This document shows positions 46,849 to 54,989 of a stretch of DNA of 64,000 nt, one piece after another. A program made the translations under genes and the position numbers. The notes beneath the pieces were generated by a model. It saw only the letters and a program-made list of their open reading frames with translations, was not told where the DNA came from and ran no database searches. How positions within the stretch are numbered: position 1 is the stretch's first letter; each line of letters opens with the position of its first letter. Source of the stretch: Halalkalibacter sp. APA_J-10(15) (lineage in GTDB: Bacteria; Bacillota; Bacilli; Bacillales; Bacillaceae_D); NCBI RefSeq assembly GCF_023017105.1, contig NZ_JALKEV010000008.1:62001-126000 (forward strand), read 5' to 3'.

Positions 46849-47751
46849 ATGGAAAAGAGCAATATTTTGCTTGAGACAGGAACGAACGAACTAGAAATTA
46901 TCCTTTTTAAAGTCGGAAAAGGAACATTTGGTATAAATGTCCTAAAGGTAAGAGAGATTATTAACCCTTTACCGATTACAGAGACTCCTAATGAGCATGA
47001 ACATGTTGAAGGTGTAATAAGGTTACGAGAAGAGGTTGTTCCTGTAATCGATTTAGCAAAAGTATTAAATGCTCCACCTTCAGAAAGTCTTAATGAAGAT
47101 AAATTCGTCATTGCTGAGTTAAATCAATTAAAAGTAGCTTTTCATGTACATAGTGTTTCAAGAATTCATCGTATTTCTTGGGAACAAATTGAGAAGCCAA
47201 GTGAATTATCTCAAGGGATTACGCAAACAATCGGAATCGTTAAGATGGAAAATGAAATGCCTTTATTACTCGATTTTGAAAAAATTGTCGTTGATATTAA
47301 TCCAGAATCAGGCTTGAGTGTCGAACAAGTAAAGTCAATGGGACCGAGAATGCGTTCTCAGAAAAAAATATTAGTTGCAGAAGATTCTCCTACTCTTAGA
47401 AAATTGTTGCATGACACATTGTTTGAAGCGGGTTATGATAGTATACAATTTTTTGAAAATGGAAAGATGGCTTGGGAATATTTAGAGTTGTTAGCAAAAG
47501 AAAATGAAAGTGATATTGACCGACGAATTAACGCTGTTATTACAGATATTGAGATGCCGCAAATGGATGGTCATCATTTAGCAAAAAGAATTAAAGAAAC
47601 TCAGTCTCTTAAACACTTGCCGATTATTATTTTTTCATCATTAATTACAAATGATCTGTATCATAAAGGTGAAAGTGTAGGTGCATCTGCACAAATTAGT
47701 AAACCAGAGATTGTGAAGCTAGTTGAAACGCTCGACGAGCTGCTTAATTAG
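46849..47751 (+). CDS. cheV: chemotaxis coupling protein CheV
   Basis: 300 residues from ATG 46849 (GGAGG seven bases upstream; ATG 46843 would be too close). A CheW-like domain (about 10-150, FGINVLKVREIIN, VEGVIRLREEVVPVIDL) is fused to a response-regulator receiver (about 175-300, AEDSPTLRKLL, phospho-Asp in VITDIEMPQMDG, Lys in ISKPE). It couples chemoreceptors to CheA and helps adaptation in Bacillus. Single gene with its own terminator. No sigma-D promoter could be confirmed. Confidence 0.96.
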   Translation: MEKSNILLETGTNELEIILFKVGKGTFGINVLKVREIINPLPITETPNEHEHVEGVIRLREEVVPVIDLAKVLNAPPSESLNEDKFVIAELNQLKVAFHVHSVSRIHRISWEQIEKPSELSQGITQTIGIVKMENEMPLLLDFEKIVVDINPESGLSVEQVKSMGPRMRSQKKILVAEDSPTLRKLLHDTLFEAGYDSIQFFENGKMAWEYLELLAKENESDIDRRINAVITDIEMPQMDGHHLAKRIKETQSLKHLPIIIFSSLITNDLYHKGESVGASAQISKPEIVKLVETLDELLN

Positions 47752-47761
47752 CGTAAATAAT

Positions 47762-47806
47762 AGGTGACTGTAGAAAGGAGTAACTTTCTTCTACAGTCAC
47801 CTTTCA
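47762..47806 (+). terminator. terminator of cheV
   Basis: AGGTGACTGTAGAA / TTCTACAGTCACCT, perfect 14-bp stem followed by TTTC. Confidence 0.85.
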
Positions 47807-47836
47807 TCGTTATAGCACTCATACGGGCGGAACGTA

Positions 47837-47950
47837 TTAGTGAGTTTTTTGGTGTAATGTTTTTAAAATATCTTTTTTTTGTTGTTCATTTATAAGGCCT
47901 AGTTTGGTGAATAGATGTGCACAATAGACTGTTTTTTGTTTTGTGCTCAT
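47837..47950 (-). CDS. 37-residue small protein of unknown function
   Basis: ATG 47950 is preceded by AAAGGAG at good spacing. The product MSTKQKTVYCAHLFTKLGLI, then NEQQKKDILKTLHQKTH, is basic with one Cys and several His, without a transmembrane helix. I do not recognise the family. A 26-bp palindrome resembling an MntR box lies 39 bases upstream (47989-48014). The strong ribosome site and clean start argue for a real gene. Confidence 0.65.
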   Translation of the reverse strand: MSTKQKTVYCAHLFTKLGLINEQQKKDILKTLHQKTH

Positions 47951-47988
47951 ATTAAAACTCCTTTTTCTTTATAATATGTCCAAAGGAA

Positions 47989-48014
47989 ATAAAGTTTCCT
48001 TCAGGAAACTTTAT
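47989..48014. promoter_or_regulatory. palindromic operator candidate, MntR-box-like
   Basis: ATAAAGTTTCCT, TC, AGGAAACTTTAT: 12-bp perfect arms. CCTT.AGGAAACT inside it agrees with the B. subtilis MntR operator consensus as I remember it (TTTGCCTTAAGGAAACT) at 14 of 17 positions. It lies between two divergent genes and just upstream of an AT-rich TATTAT on the minus strand. Confidence 0.5.
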
Positions 48015-48025
48015 AGGCGCTTGAT

Positions 48026-48055
48026 TAGACAAACAAGAACGATCATTGTTATGAT
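48026..48055 (+). promoter_or_regulatory. candidate sigma-A promoter of the YneR-like gene
   Basis: TAGACA (48026-48031), 18 bases, TATGAT (48050-48055); each hexamer has one mismatch to consensus. Confidence 0.4.
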
Positions 48056-48085
48056 GTATGGAAAGTGAAGTAGGGAGTGAGATCA

Positions 48086-48385
48086 TTGAATATTGAAATA
48101 ACAAAACCTGCTATCCAGTGGTTCAAGGATGAATTCGATTTAAATAATGAAGAGCATTCGTTTATTCGTATTTTTGCGAGATATGGAGGGTGTGGGTCAT
48201 TACAAAGTGGTTTTTCGTTAGGGATAAGTAAGGAAAGTCCAGAGAAGGTTGGAGAAAAAACAGAGGTTGAAGGTATAACATTTTATATTGAAGAGGAAGA
48301 TTTATGGTATTTTGATGGTCATCATCTTAAGGTGAAATATAGTCGAAAAAACGAAGAAATTGAATTTGTGTATGAACAAAAATAA
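48086..48385 (+). CDS. yneR: HesB-fold protein YneR
   Basis: 99 residues from TTG 48086 following AGGGAGTGAG. ITKPAIQWFKDEF, then IFARYGGCGSLQSGFSLGIS and ITFYIEEEDLWYFDG match B. subtilis YneR across its length. HesB fold, but not the three Cys of IscA, so an Fe-S role is not supported. Paralogous in fold to the 43487-43795 gene. Confidence 0.85.
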   Translation: MNIEITKPAIQWFKDEFDLNNEEHSFIRIFARYGGCGSLQSGFSLGISKESPEKVGEKTEVEGITFYIEEEDLWYFDGHHLKVKYSRKNEEIEFVYEQK

Positions 48386-48524
48386 AGAGGCAGTAAGGCT
48401 CTCTATGAGGACATTACCGACCTTCCTTTATTTAACAGTCACTAGCACCCTAGTCATTCGCCGTGATGTTGGTTAGGCATTTGCCTATAAATAAGAATAA
48501 TTTAACGAGAAAGCAGGAATATTT

Positions 48525-49043
48525 ATGGAGAAAGCTACTTTTGCAGGTGGTTGTTTTTGGTGCATGGTTAAGCCCTTTGATGAGCTACCAGGCATTATTA
48601 GTGTTGAGTCTGGTTATATGGGTGGAGTTGTGCAGAATCCAACCTATGAACAGGTGAAAACAGGAACAACTGGGCATTATGAAGTTGTTCAAATTACGTA
48701 TGATCCGACATTGTTTTCTTATGAACAGCTATTGGATCTTTATTGGCCACAAATTGATCCTACTGATCCTACTGGACAATTTCATGATCGAGGCTCGCAA
48801 TATCGAACGGCGATCTTTTATCATACAAATGAGCAAAAGAATTTAGCGCAACAAACGAAAGAAGAGATTGAGAAGAGTAAACGGTTCAACAAACCAATTG
48901 TTACACAGATATTACCAGCTAAAATATTTTATTTAGCAGAAGGTAATCATCAAGATTTTTATAAAAAAAAGCCAGAAGAATATAAGGCTGATCGCGAACA
49001 ATCAGGTAGGGATATATTTATAAAAGAAAATTGGGGAAATTGA
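48525..49043 (+). CDS. msrA: peptide-methionine (S)-S-oxide reductase MsrA
   Basis: 172 residues. The active-site GCFWC lies at residues 9-13, and TTGHYEVVQITYDP, DPTGQFHDRGSQYR and GNHQDFYKK follow, all standard for MsrA. It repairs oxidised methionine in proteins using thioredoxin. No msrB is adjacent. AGCAGGA precedes the ATG; a terminator follows. Confidence 0.96.
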   Translation: MEKATFAGGCFWCMVKPFDELPGIISVESGYMGGVVQNPTYEQVKTGTTGHYEVVQITYDPTLFSYEQLLDLYWPQIDPTDPTGQFHDRGSQYRTAIFYHTNEQKNLAQQTKEEIEKSKRFNKPIVTQILPAKIFYLAEGNHQDFYKKKPEEYKADREQSGRDIFIKENWGN

Positions 49044-49056
49044 ATCGAACAGAAGA

Positions 49057-49097
49057 GTCACTGGAGAAGATAATGGTCTTCTTCCGTGATTTTTTTG
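49057..49097 (+). terminator. terminator of msrA
   Basis: TCACTGGAGAAGA with TCTTCTTCCGTGA (two imperfect pairs), then a run of seven T. Confidence 0.75.
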
Positions 49098-49226
49098 TCG
49101 TAAAAACGTAGTAGAAGTATATAAAGGTTCTAATAATATGTGAAAGTATGAAAAAATATGAGAAAAAAACTCACTATTATGGATGGTTTCTGATATACTA
49201 ATACTAAAGAGAGAGGAGTGGATGTG

Positions 49227-50393
49227 ATGAAACGAAACTTACACAGAATGCGCATCTTTGTCATGATATCTTCTCTAACATTGATCGTATGTGCTCTTTC
49301 AGTTGTTTTGATTGTTCACTATTGGACCCATACAGAGGCAGGACGAGTACCTCCGAAAACAGCCGTTGTTTTACAGGCGATTAATGAAAATTTAGTAACA
49401 ACTGATATGAAAGCGCCTCAGTTTTTAACGTCCTCGGGTTCGGCTCGATTTACACGCGAATACGTCGAAATTCCTGTAGCTGATGGCAGTACAATTACGA
49501 GTAAAATGTATCGACCGATAGAAGGCGATTCTCACCCGATAATTCTTTACTATCACGGTGGAGCATTTATGGAAGGCTATGGCGATATTGAAACTCATGA
49601 TAACATTGTTCGAGCTTTGGCAACAAGAACAAATAGCATTGTGATTGCTGTAGGATATCGAGTTGCACCAACATACCCGTTTCCAACAGCCATTGAAGAC
49701 AGTTATGACGCTTTAAATTGGGCTTATATGAATGCGTTTTCTATTGGCGGTGATCCAAATCATATTTCAGTAGCAGGTGATAGTGCAGGGGGAAATATAG
49801 CCACGGTTGTATCATTGATGTCCCGTGATCGTAATGGACCAGACATACAGTCTCAGGCATTGTTTTATCCGTTAACCACGTTTCAAGATGTTGATTTCGA
49901 TTCGCGTTATAAATATGATAGCGGTTACTATTTGTTATCAAGAAGTGTGATGTTAAGAGCGCGGGACACATACACACCTCAAGAATCGCTATGGAGCCAT
50001 GCATATACATCTCCACTCAATGCTGATTTGGAAGGGTTGCCTCCAGCGATCGTTATTACCGCAGAATTTGATCCTTTGCGTGATGAAGGAGAAGAATATG
50101 CAAGAAGACTCGCTGAAAGTGGAGTTCCTGTCGTCAATTATCGTTATAACGGTGTGATGCATGGCTTTGTTTCATTTTATGAAGTCATGTATAGAGGTAA
50201 TCATGCTTTAGCAGAAGCGGCTTTATTTCTAAGAACGACAGATACTTCTACTGAAAGTATGTATCAATTTCAAGTATTTGATGGTGCGACGAATACAAGC
50301 ATTCAATTACGAGAAGAAGCTGAAGCGTATGCGATTGGGACTTTCTTAATCGGCAAGAAAGCTCTATCTTTGTTCTATAGTATTGTACAATAA
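49227..50393 (+). CDS. membrane-anchored alpha/beta hydrolase (hormone-sensitive-lipase family)
   Basis: 388 residues from ATG 49227 with GAGAGGAGTGG upstream. One N-terminal transmembrane helix (about residues 10-32) anchors it outside. The HSL family signature is complete: YYHGGAFMEG oxyanion motif, nucleophile VAGDSAGGNIA, Asp in AEFDPLRDEG and His in GVMHGFVSF. A tail of about 60 residues follows the fold. Esterase or lipase on a short acyl ester is likely; the substrate is unknown. It ends just before the repeat-rich stretch. Confidence 0.9.
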   Translation: MKRNLHRMRIFVMISSLTLIVCALSVVLIVHYWTHTEAGRVPPKTAVVLQAINENLVTTDMKAPQFLTSSGSARFTREYVEIPVADGSTITSKMYRPIEGDSHPIILYYHGGAFMEGYGDIETHDNIVRALATRTNSIVIAVGYRVAPTYPFPTAIEDSYDALNWAYMNAFSIGGDPNHISVAGDSAGGNIATVVSLMSRDRNGPDIQSQALFYPLTTFQDVDFDSRYKYDSGYYLLSRSVMLRARDTYTPQESLWSHAYTSPLNADLEGLPPAIVITAEFDPLRDEGEEYARRLAESGVPVVNYRYNGVMHGFVSFYEVMYRGNHALAEAALFLRTTDTSTESMYQFQVFDGATNTSIQLREEAEAYAIGTFLIGKKALSLFYSIVQ

Positions 50394-50462
50394 ATAATAT
50401 TCAAACGATGCTGGGTGATAATGAAAGTGTTTAGTTGAGAATCCGAACAAGGTGCGAACGTG

Positions 50463-50826
50463 GCGGATGAAAAGGAGGCCACTGAAAAAGCGCTCGCTTA
50501 CTTCGGACTTGAAAGGGAGCTTTGTCCGCGCTCCCGGGATGGGGGGCACGCTTTCCGCAGACGGGCGTTGAACGAACCGGTGGATTTCAACCTGCCATTC
50601 CCTGAGGCTATTGAAAAAGTAGAAATCAACTTTTTCAGTACCTTTGATTTGACAAGCAATGGCTTCACTCGTTGCTCGATTGATACGAGAAACCCACTCA
50701 ATCAATCTTCTCAAAACAGGCAACGGTTTCGCACATTGCTTAAAGGGCACCAAAAAAGGTAAAAACCAACCTTTTTCAGTACCCTTCCCTCCTGCAGGAG
50801 TTGGCTCTCCCCTCCCGTCCGCTTTG
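50463..50826 (-). repeat. dispersed repeat B, copy 2 (inverted)
   Basis: Reverse complement of the 24477-24775 plan: AGCGGACGGGA.GGG at the right end, CTCCTGCAGGAGG, three hairpins based on ACTGAAAAAG/CTTTTTCAGT, the GAGTGGGTTTCTCGTATC block and GTTCGTTCAACGCCCG. It additionally contains GGACTTGAAAGGGAGC shared with copy 3. Several overlapping short frames here are not genes. Confidence 0.8.
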
Positions 50827-50890
50827 TTGAGAGGTAAGATAGACATTCCCTACTCTTCAACGATAAAAAGAAAATAAGAGAAATAGTCTA

Positions 50891-50926
50891 AAAAGGCCTT
50901 TGAGAAATGAGACTCAAAGGCCTTTT
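50891..50926. terminator. bidirectional terminator
   Basis: AAAAGGCCTTTGAG / CTCAAAGGCCTTTT, perfect 14-bp stem with A and T runs at both ends. Confidence 0.8.
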
Positions 50927-51000
50927 AAAAGTGCAAAATCTGTCCATTTCAAGAAGGGTGTTATAAAAAAGGAGCAAAAACAAAATCGTATTAAGTGACG

Positions 51001-51227
51001 ATTAAATCAGAGGAACATTCTGATCAAGAAGCTTTTCAACAAACAGAAGAGTTTAAAGAAATGACAAAGTCACGTTATAAAATAGAAGCAAAAAATAGCG
51101 AATTAAAAGACACGGGTTAAAAATTGCATCATCCTCGGGTCTGTTTGGTATGCAAATTCAACCTGCTACCACGATATTTGCGGTGAATCTCAAGAGAATA
51201 ATAAAGCTTTTGAATGAAAAAGAGTAA
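51001..51227 (+). pseudogene. 3' remnant of an IS1182-type transposase
   Basis: Frame 1 reads EEHSDQEAFQQTEEFKEMTK, then RYKIEAKNSELK, up to a stop at 51118. After a shift, the frame from 51123 reads IASSSGLFGMQ, then AVNLKRIIKLLNEKE and stop. Together they look like the C-terminal end of IS1182/DDE_Tnp_1 transposases. One frameshift and no 5' part, so it is dead. Confidence 0.7.
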
Positions 51228-51242
51228 CAAGTAGCAAAAGAA

Positions 51243-51335
51243 AAGGTGAGACTCCAATGTGTGTAGTACGAGGAGACTCACCAGCTTCCCGCGGAAAGCG
51301 AAGTATATTTCAGGAGCGGTTTATTTGCACCGCTG
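51243..51335 (+). repeat. dispersed intergenic repeat A, copy 2
   Basis: GGTGAGACTCC and GGAGACTCACC form a near-perfect hairpin around GTAGTACGAG; then CTTCCCGCGGAAAGCGAAGT, TTTCAGGAGCGGT and TTGCACCGC follow. It matches 24838-24900 block by block. Confidence 0.65.
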
Positions 51336-51408
51336 TGTATCTGTTCGGATGCTCATTTATTAAAACACTTTAGTCCTAGCTTCGTTTTTGTTATACTTGA
51401 TGCTGCTA

Positions 51409-53649
51409 TTAATCATTAATCGCCTTTAAAACGAATAACTTGGAAGAAAAGTCTCCTTCTTTTTTCTTTGACCAAAACTCATTTGCGCGATCGGTGTAAT
51501 TCTCCGCAAGTATGATACCGACGTTCATTAATTCATCGCCATAGTGAGTGGTTTGACGTTCTTCAATGACATATTTTTGATTGGGATCTAATCCTTTTAA
51601 TTGAATACGGTAATAATGATCATTTGGTTTTGATAATACTTTATAGTAACCGACAATTGCTTCAGATTGGTCGGCAGCTACAACCATCCAAGAAACTTCA
51701 TTTGATTCAAATGGGTTTAACAATCTAAAAAATGTCCCACTACGTATGAGCTCTCTTTTTGCCTTATAGAAGCTTACTTGCTCTGAAATACACCTCTTTT
51801 CTTCTTCATTGATATTTGTAATATCTAACTCGTACCCAAAAGTTCCAAAAAAAGCTACGTTTGCTCTTGAAGCAATAGGAGTGATTCGACCAACTTGGTG
51901 GTTAGGCACATCAGACACATGGCTACCAATTGAATTTAATGGATAAACCATTGAACTCCCATATTGTATTTTCAGTCGTTCGACGGCGTCTGTATCATCA
52001 CTTGCCCACGTTTGTGGAGCATAGTAAAGCATGCCAGGATCAAAGCGAGCTCCACCACCAGCGCATGACTCAAATAAAATGTGAGGATATTTTTCAATTA
52101 ATTGTTCATATAGGTTATATACACCCAATATGTAGCGGTGAAAGACCTCTCCTTGCTGATCTACATGAAGGTTGGTAGAGTACGGTTCAGTAATATAACG
52201 ATTCATATCCCATTTTATATAACTAATGTTTGAAGTTGACAGGATGTCGTCCATCATCTTAAAAATATAGTCAACCACTTCGGTTCGACCAAAGTCTAAT
52301 ATAAATTGATTTCTTCCGTGAGAAGCTGTTCGATTAGGTGTTTGAATAACCCATTCAGGGTGTCTTTTAAATATATCCGTATCTGTACAAACCATTTCTG
52401 GTTCAAACCAAAGTCCAAATTGCATTCCTAAGTCGGTTATTTTCTTCGATAATCCTGAAATCCCATTTGGAAGCTTCTTTTGATTGACAAACCAATCACC
52501 AAGTGAGCTAGTGTCATCATTTCTCTCACCAAACCAACCATCATCAAGCACAAATAACTCAATGCCAACCTCTTTTGCTGCTTTGGCAATAGTAAGTATT
52601 TTCTCTTCATCGAAATCAAAGTAAGTCGCCTCCCAATTGTTAATGAGAATAGGTCGGACGCGATCACGCCAGAAGCCGCGAACGAGGCGTTGACGATATA
52701 GATCATGAAATGTTTGGCTCATGCCATTTACCCCTGTATCACTATATACCATAACGCATTCAGGAGTTTGAAACGATTCGTTAGGCTTTAAATCCCAAGT
52801 GAATTGAAATGGATTGATCCCCATTGTTATACGTGTTGCTTGATAAGTATCTACTTCAACTTGTCCGAGGAAATTTCCGCTATAAACAAGACTAAATCCA
52901 TATACTTCACCTATGTGCTCAGTTGTGTGTGGTCTTTTTAATGCTAAAAAAGGATTATAAATATGACTACTTGCACCACGAGAGCTATAAATGGACTGTA
53001 TCCCTTTTGTGAGTGGTTGCTTTTCTACGTGAGTTTCCCGAGCCCAAGCCCCTGATAAATACGTCATTTCATAATTGTTATCAGGAAAGTCAATGCTTGT
53101 ACTCATTGCGCGATTTAACTGAATGTTCGTTTGACTTTGATTAACGAATTGTGCATGACGACAGATAACCGGTCGATATGTATAAATGCTATAGCTTAGT
53201 AAGAGTGTACATTTTAAAATGTGATCAAATAACGTGATCTCAAGAGTATCAGCTTCACTGACATCGTCGACATACGTAGAAGGTAAGCCATTTAGCGACG
53301 GTTTCCCTTCAATGATTCGATAGCTTTGATAGGTGAAGTTCGTTATAGAACTTCCTATTTCATTTGTGATCATATGAGAAGGGTAACGATAATCAGTCGT
53401 TCCATAACTAGGATACTCTTGCTTTATATGTTCAAATGAGGATGTGTGGTCTCCTTCATAAAGGTTGCAGGAAGGTCTTACTTCACGTTCAATCAGATGA
53501 TCATACGAATCTCGATGTTTAATTGATTTACCATAGTAAAGATGCTCTAATTGATGGCTTTTCTCTAAAACTCGAAATATGTAACTAACTTTATCGTTAA
53601 ATAAATGAAACTCCAAGTTTTCCTCGTTCACTTTAATTGCCAAACTCAT
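51409..53649 (-). CDS. alpha-galactosidase, GH36
   Basis: 746 residues from ATG 53649 (GGCGGTG upstream). N-terminal beta-supersandwich (about 1-330), catalytic barrel (about 330-650) and C-terminal sheet. The nucleophile Asp is in YIKWDMNR, the acid/base Asp in SDDTDAVERL, and LFESCAGGGARFDPGM and FVLDDGWFGERNDD are typical of GH36 bacterial alpha-galactosidases. No signal peptide, so it cleaves galactosides after uptake (raffinose, melibiose type). No transporter or regulator is adjacent, so it is an isolated gene; a sigma-A-like promoter is visible. Confidence 0.95.
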   Translation of the reverse strand: MSLAIKVNEENLEFHLFNDKVSYIFRVLEKSHQLEHLYYGKSIKHRDSYDHLIEREVRPSCNLYEGDHTSSFEHIKQEYPSYGTTDYRYPSHMITNEIGSSITNFTYQSYRIIEGKPSLNGLPSTYVDDVSEADTLEITLFDHILKCTLLLSYSIYTYRPVICRHAQFVNQSQTNIQLNRAMSTSIDFPDNNYEMTYLSGAWARETHVEKQPLTKGIQSIYSSRGASSHIYNPFLALKRPHTTEHIGEVYGFSLVYSGNFLGQVEVDTYQATRITMGINPFQFTWDLKPNESFQTPECVMVYSDTGVNGMSQTFHDLYRQRLVRGFWRDRVRPILINNWEATYFDFDEEKILTIAKAAKEVGIELFVLDDGWFGERNDDTSSLGDWFVNQKKLPNGISGLSKKITDLGMQFGLWFEPEMVCTDTDIFKRHPEWVIQTPNRTASHGRNQFILDFGRTEVVDYIFKMMDDILSTSNISYIKWDMNRYITEPYSTNLHVDQQGEVFHRYILGVYNLYEQLIEKYPHILFESCAGGGARFDPGMLYYAPQTWASDDTDAVERLKIQYGSSMVYPLNSIGSHVSDVPNHQVGRITPIASRANVAFFGTFGYELDITNINEEEKRCISEQVSFYKAKRELIRSGTFFRLLNPFESNEVSWMVVAADQSEAIVGYYKVLSKPNDHYYRIQLKGLDPNQKYVIEERQTTHYGDELMNVGIILAENYTDRANEFWSKKKEGDFSSKLFVLKAIND

Positions 53650-53684
53650 CACCGCCTATATTTATTAAGGATATAATTGCTTCT

Positions 53685-53713
53685 ATTGTAACAATGGCTA
53701 ACAAAAGATTCAA
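53685..53713 (-). promoter_or_regulatory. sigma-A promoter of the alpha-galactosidase gene
   Basis: Minus strand TTGAAT (53708-53713), 17 bases, TACAAT (53685-53690), 35 bases before the start codon. Confidence 0.6.
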
Positions 53714-53827
53714 TATAAATTAACTAAATTTAACTTAACGTTACCTTTATTTATAACTAATGTTTTAACGTGCACTCATAAGTGTGCTTCATCATATATA
53801 AACAGAAAAGCTAAAGGAGAGAGCAGG

Positions 53828-54169
53828 ATGAATATGATGTGGATGGATCTTTTTATTATGATATTTGCTACATTTCGAATAACTCGATTAGTTGTAAATG
53901 ATTCCATTACGTCTTTTTTACGCAATCCTTTTTTAGAAATTTCATATATGGAAGATGAAAATGGTCAATTATTTGAAAAAACAGTTATAAAAGGAAAGGG
54001 TATACGGAGGTGGATAGGAGAATTATTAAGTTGCTATTGGTGTTTTGGCATTTGGTGTTCTTTCTTCGTTGTTCTTTTATATGTGAATGTTGATCAAGTT
54101 CAAATTGGCTTTCTTGTTTTTGCTGTGGCAGGTGTCGCATCTTTTATTCAGTCAATGGTGGCAGATTAA
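53828..54169 (+). CDS. DUF1360 membrane protein, probably sporulation-linked
   Basis: 113 residues, AAAGGAGAG before the ATG. DLFIMIFATFRITRLVVND, then LLSCYWCFGIWCS (three Cys) and a C-terminal helix are the DUF1360 pattern known from Bacillus sporulation proteins. CATATATAA with an AC 17 bases before it, in the upstream region, is a partial sigma-K/E-like match. No biochemical role is known. The next small gene follows by 84 bases. Confidence 0.8.
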   Translation: MNMMWMDLFIMIFATFRITRLVVNDSITSFLRNPFLEISYMEDENGQLFEKTVIKGKGIRRWIGELLSCYWCFGIWCSFFVVLLYVNVDQVQIGFLVFAVAGVASFIQSMVAD

Positions 54170-54253
54170 ATATGGTTCCCCAGAGACAATTGCCTAAGTC
54201 AAAATGATGGTTGTATGAATAGTATAAATGTGAACAGATAAGGAGGTAATCGT

Positions 54254-54382
54254 ATGAAACAATACAAGCCTGTTGTGATTAATCAAACGAATAAAAAAAA
54301 GTCTAGCAATATAGCACAGAAACAAAATGCAATCATACGACCAGTAAAAAAAGCCGGGTGCTGTTTGAAAGCAAAACGATAA
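54254..54382 (+). CDS. 42-residue Cys-containing small protein
   Basis: AGGAGGT lies upstream of ATG 54254. The product MKQYKPVVINQTNKKKSSN, ending KKAGCCLKAKR, is strongly basic with a Cys pair. It is not a family I recognise. Its size, charge and neighbours suggest a minor spore protein, which is inference. The ribosome site is the main support. Confidence 0.6.
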   Translation: MKQYKPVVINQTNKKKSSNIAQKQNAIIRPVKKAGCCLKAKR

Positions 54383-54532
54383 GTAAAGAGGTAGAGATGA
54401 GAAACCGAACAAATAAACAGTGATGCAAATAAATCGCACCTCAGCCTGTTTACAAAGTCTCGCAAAAGCGTGACAAATCGACAGGTTTTTTTGATTAGTA
54501 GTCAGGGTGCGCCTCTTCCGATCTCGCTACGA

Positions 54533-54712
54533 TGCCACTGAAAAAGTGCTCGTTTACTTCGGACTTGAAGGGGAGCTTTGACCTTGCTCCCGGGGATGGG
54601 GGACACGCTTTCCGCAGGCGGGCGTTGAACGAACCGGCTGCGACGATGGATTTCAACCTGCCCTTTTTTCCTGCAGGAGTCGGCCCTCCCATCCCGTCCG
54701 CTTTTTCTAGTG
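54533..54712 (-). repeat. dispersed repeat B, copy 3 (inverted, internally deleted)
   Basis: Has both ends of copy 2 (AGCGGACGGGATGGG and CTTTTTCAGTGGC), the GTTCGTTCAACGCCCGCC block and GGACTTGAAGGGGAGC, but the middle of about 190 bases is absent. Confidence 0.75.
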
Positions 54713-54804
54713 AAAAAAAGGAAATTTGCCTCCTTCAACAGAGACAGATGTCCGGTTTGTTTCTATAATTATAATTGATAAAAATGGACAGGGGTGAATG
54801 GACA

Positions 54805-54893
54805 ATGATGTTTAAAAGTTGGAAGATAGGCGGATGCAAATGGAGTTGGTCTGGAATGAAAAGCTAGTACCAGAAGACCATCTTGTTCGTTGC
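54805..54893 (+). pseudogene. 5' remnant of an IS1182-type transposase
   Basis: MMFKSWK from 54808, then after a frame change MQMELVWNEKLVPEDHLVR from 54834, the typical N-terminal start of IS1182-type transposases (LVPEDHLVR). It stops being recognisable at 54893. Confidence 0.6.
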
Positions 54894-54905
54894 GGTAGAT
54901 ATAAT

Positions 54906-54982
54906 GTCAAAACGCCTTTTAGAGTTATTTCTTAAAGGCGTTTTGACTACGGTCTGAGCAATCCTCCAAAAGGGGATTGCTC
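54906..54982. terminator. two consecutive terminator hairpins
   Basis: GTCAAAACGCCTTT / AAAGGCGTTTTGAC (54906-54947) and GAGCAATCC / GGATTGCTC (54956-54982, followed by TTTGCTTTT on the plus strand). They lie just past the stop of the minus-strand coiled-coil gene; the stretch 54383-54989 otherwise holds only repeat B and the transposase scrap. Confidence 0.65.
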
Positions 54983-54989
54983 TTTGCTT

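Noticed and set aside
50364-50877. Several overlapping frames of 67-160 codons on both strands
   Set aside because: They lie in repeat B copy 2 and recur in fragments at the other copies; hairpin-rich, no ribosome sites.
54495-54768. Overlapping frames of 65-78 codons on both strands
   Set aside because: They fall in repeat B copy 3 and resemble no protein family.
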